Shown here: piece after piece, positions 61,869-64,000 of the stretch
Layout of the letters: each line of letters begins with the position of its first letter
Numbering within the stretch: the stretch's first letter is position 1
Assembly (NCBI GenBank): GCA_025200525.1
Contig: JANUSC010000380.1
Span: forward strand, 1-64,000
DNA length: 64,000 nt
Direction of reading: 5' to 3'
Source of the DNA: Camellia lanceoleosa
Taxonomy: Eukaryota; Streptophyta; Magnoliopsida; Ericales; Theaceae
Program-made: the position numbers and the translations under genes
The notes under the pieces: generated by a model
Seen by the model: only the letters and a program-made list of their open reading frames with translations
Told to the model about the DNA's origin: nothing
Databases searched by the model: none

Positions 61869-62058
61869 CAACACCAAAAGCTTGGGCAACTAGATTCTAG
61901 ACCAAGGCTCAACCCACCTGCTCGAAACATGTCCAACACATCCTAAAACTCAATCAAATGGAATTAAAGGACAACAACAAGGTAGACACAGCTACCAACT
62001 CCACGGAACCTAGTCCGGAATACAACTGAACAGTAAAGGGAATACCGGGATCGCTATA

Positions 62059-62219
62059 GAATAGAAAAGGAAATTGAATAAAAATGGAAGTTGAATAGAA
62101 ATGAAAATTGAATAAAAATGGAAGTTGCATAAAATTAAAAGTGGAAGTTGTATGAAATTAAAAATGGAAGTTAATTCAAGAAACCACTATACCTTAATGA
62201 TCTATTTGGAAATCAAATA
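62059..62219 (-). repeat. 161-bp satellite between two LTRs
   Basis: A single short stretch of minus-oriented satellite with one core (ACCTTAATGATCTATTTGG) separates two independent family-A LTR insertions. Confidence 0.9.
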
Positions 62220-63714
62220 TGTAACGCCCTCAAAATTTAGCCCATTAAATATAAAACATAACATACATTATTAAAAAAAACATTATATTATTTCATTCAT
62301 CAGAGTATTACGAAATAAAGTATCAAAATAAATGCCCTACGGGCTTACATCTTGCCAAGCCAACACTTGGACACAATTTCATGAGTTCTAACTCAAAACA
62401 AATAAAGCCCTAGGCTTGAATGTTTACATAGTTCAAATAAAACAAATAAAACATATAAAGCAAGTCCTCAAGTCCAAATCCTCACAAGCTAAGTCTTTGG
62501 AGGTAGTGAACCACCTGAACCTGAAAATGAAGTTCCTATATAGGGTGAGCCACGACCCGATGAGAAATACTAAACCAAGCATAAGAATTAACTAAAGCGG
62601 TAGCACCCGATACATGGTTAACACAAGATAATTAATTTAAAATTAATTATGACACGAATGTCTACATTGCCTATGACACATGGTCTATGACACAATACAC
62701 CTTCCATTTATACAGACATGGCTCAGAACCTGGCCAAACAACTCAACAAGAATAACGGTCGGTTGAACCTTTCTTATACAAAATAAACACACATCTTTGG
62801 TGTTATAACAATCTCAATTAAATCCACTTCCATACTTCCTTACTGATACACATGGTGGTGATGTATCATATCAACAACTAATAGAAATATTTCTATTATC
62901 AATAAGCACCCACATATGTGATGCTACTGGAGTCCATCCCCTATCTCCTCCCAACAAATCCGGTTTAGAGGTCCATCCCCTATCTTCCCCTAAACCGTGG
63001 AGTTCATCCCCTATCTCCTCCAAAACCAAATGCATATGCAACACAATCAATACTTGACATACACAACACATAATCAATACACGAATATTCTGTATTAATT
63101 CAACAGTCAAATAAACGACTCAATTTCAGTTATACCTAAGCCGCATGCAAGGTCTACAACAATCAATAGCTATCCTCCACCGATAGCCCAAAACAATTAT
63201 TTCTAAGCAAGAAATAACTATAACACTAAATGTAATTTCGATATTCTCAAAGGTAAGTATTTAAACTACCAAATACATCATCAAACCATTAACTTTCCAG
63301 TCTCATGAATTTAACTCACTATCACAATCTTCCCTTAAATTAATTATATAAATTAATCTATGACAAAACCCTAAGGTTTCTCCCAAAATTACCAAACTAC
63401 CCCCACATACCAAAATACCACTACTTAGGATTAAAACGTATAAATGGAGTAGGAAATCCCTACCTCGAAGAAATAACTCCAAAAAGGAGAAGATGAAGAT
63501 GATGCCCAAAACTTCAAAGTGCTCCAAACCAACAATTTCTCAGATTAAATGAAAGCCCTCACTCTCTTCTACCTTTTTAATGAAGAAACTAGGGTGGAAA
63601 CACACTCTAGATAGATCAATCCGAAGACAGAAGGTGGGTTGGGAGAGAGAGAACTCGTAATTTAGGGTTTGGAATCTGAAAGAAGATGAAAAACTGATTA
63701 AAAACCCGCTGCTG

Positions 63715-63725
63715 CCTATATAAAC
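63715..63725 (-). promoter_or_regulatory. TATA box, 62-kb LTR
   Basis: GTTTATATAGG on the minus strand, 10 bp downstream of the first palindrome (63736-63745). The best TATA match among the family-A LTRs. Confidence 0.6.
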
Positions 63726-63735
63726 TGGACAAGCC

Positions 63736-64000
63736 CGCTCGAGCGTAAAACACACCGCTCGAGCGTAAAGAACAAAAAACAAGGTCCGCTCGAGCTCAAT
63801 GATAACCGCTCGAGCGTAGATTCCCCCATTCCAGAACCCACGCGGAGAACACACTATCCGCTCGAGCGCCAACAATACCGCTCGAGCTCAACCCGCTCGA
63901 GCGTATAAAAACCCGCTCGAGCGTAGAACTCTCACCTGCAGAAGTTTTGCAGGGACCAAAAATGCTGGAAGAGTGTAAACCCCGCTCGAGCTCAGGAATG
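63736..64000 (-). repeat. CGCTCGAGCG palindrome array, 62-kb LTR
   Basis: Nine CTCGAG cores before the edge. Exact 20-bp pairs start at 63738/63758, 63789/63809, 63861/63881 and 63896/63916. All nine cores are intact, making this the cleanest array. Confidence 0.9.

Larger units (their letters stand above)
59845..62058 (-). mobile_element. solo LTR of family A (60 kb)
   Basis: 2214 bp with plus-strand ends TGTAACGCCC and GATCGCTATA and TSD GAATA at 59840-59844 and 62059-62063. Joining the flanks gives the consensus satellite GGAAGTTGAATAGAAAAGG. It carries a 33-bp tandem repeat (60420-60540), the CGGTTTAG inverted repeat and a palindrome array. Confidence 0.93.
62220..64000 (-). mobile_element. 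family-A LTR, cut by window edge
   Basis: It starts TGTAACGCCC after flank AAATA and aligns with the other family-A LTRs as far as the palindrome array. Its outer end, and whether it is solo or part of a full element, lie beyond 64000. Its minus orientation and position mean any internal region, if this is a 3' LTR, would lie to the right. Confidence 0.88.

Noticed and set aside
63736..64000. Regularly spaced short palindromes resembling a CRISPR array
   Set aside because: Repeats are 8-12 bp with ~10-bp spacers, in a plant LTR, with no cas genes; the unit is far too short.

Overview
This is a repeat-only stretch of a plant nuclear genome, probably heterochromatin or a pericentromere. The evidence is plant-type Ty3/gypsy LTR retrotransposons, one with a C-terminal chromodomain and an integrase resembling the Tekay/Del chromovirus lineage, primer-binding sites matching initiator tRNA-Met, 5-bp target-site duplications (TSDs), nested insertions, and about 29 kb of AT-rich satellite. 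I see no host gene, tRNA, rRNA or CRISPR array. I cannot name the species.

Layout. 1-1567: the 5' part of family-A element A1 on the minus strand (open gag fragment, deleted leader, truncated LTR). 1568-6428: satellite. 6429-27699: family-A element A2 on the minus strand with both LTRs, a TGAAT TSD and decayed gag-pol. A2 carries two later insertions. A plus-strand solo LTR of its own family lies at 10046-12332 (TSD CATGC) and splits the integrase. A complete plus-strand family-B element lies at 13319-22609 (TSD CTAAC) and separates reverse transcriptase from RNase H. 27700-40342: satellite. 40343-42566: solo LTR A (TSD AATTA). 42567-50827: satellite. 50828-56373: minus-strand family-C element with one LTR and gag, protease, RT and RNase H, but no integrase or 3' LTR. 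56374-59844: satellite. 59845-62058: solo LTR A (TSD GAATA). 62059-62219: satellite. 62220-64000: another LTR A running off the edge.

The satellite has a conserved ~50-bp core (containing AAATAGATCGTTAAGGTATA) joined by stretches of degenerate 17-18-bp subrepeats. Core spacing is irregular (roughly 80-230 bp) and the array flips strand many times.

The most interesting signal is inside the family-A LTRs. Just upstream of a TATA-like box each carries about 5-13 copies of the palindrome CGCTCGAGCG, arranged mostly as pairs whose start points are exactly 20 bp apart (two helical turns). The 20-bp spacing persists between copies although spacer sequence, flanking bases and copy number have diverged. 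This looks like a promoter-proximal binding array for a dimeric or cooperative DNA-binding factor. Families B and C carry related TCGGC arrays, and in C the array again lies upstream of a TATATCA box.

Every coding region except the short A1 gag fragment is interrupted by stops or frameshifts. Some single-base losses recur in the same sequence contexts and could be assembly errors. All counts, spacings and comparisons were made by eye.
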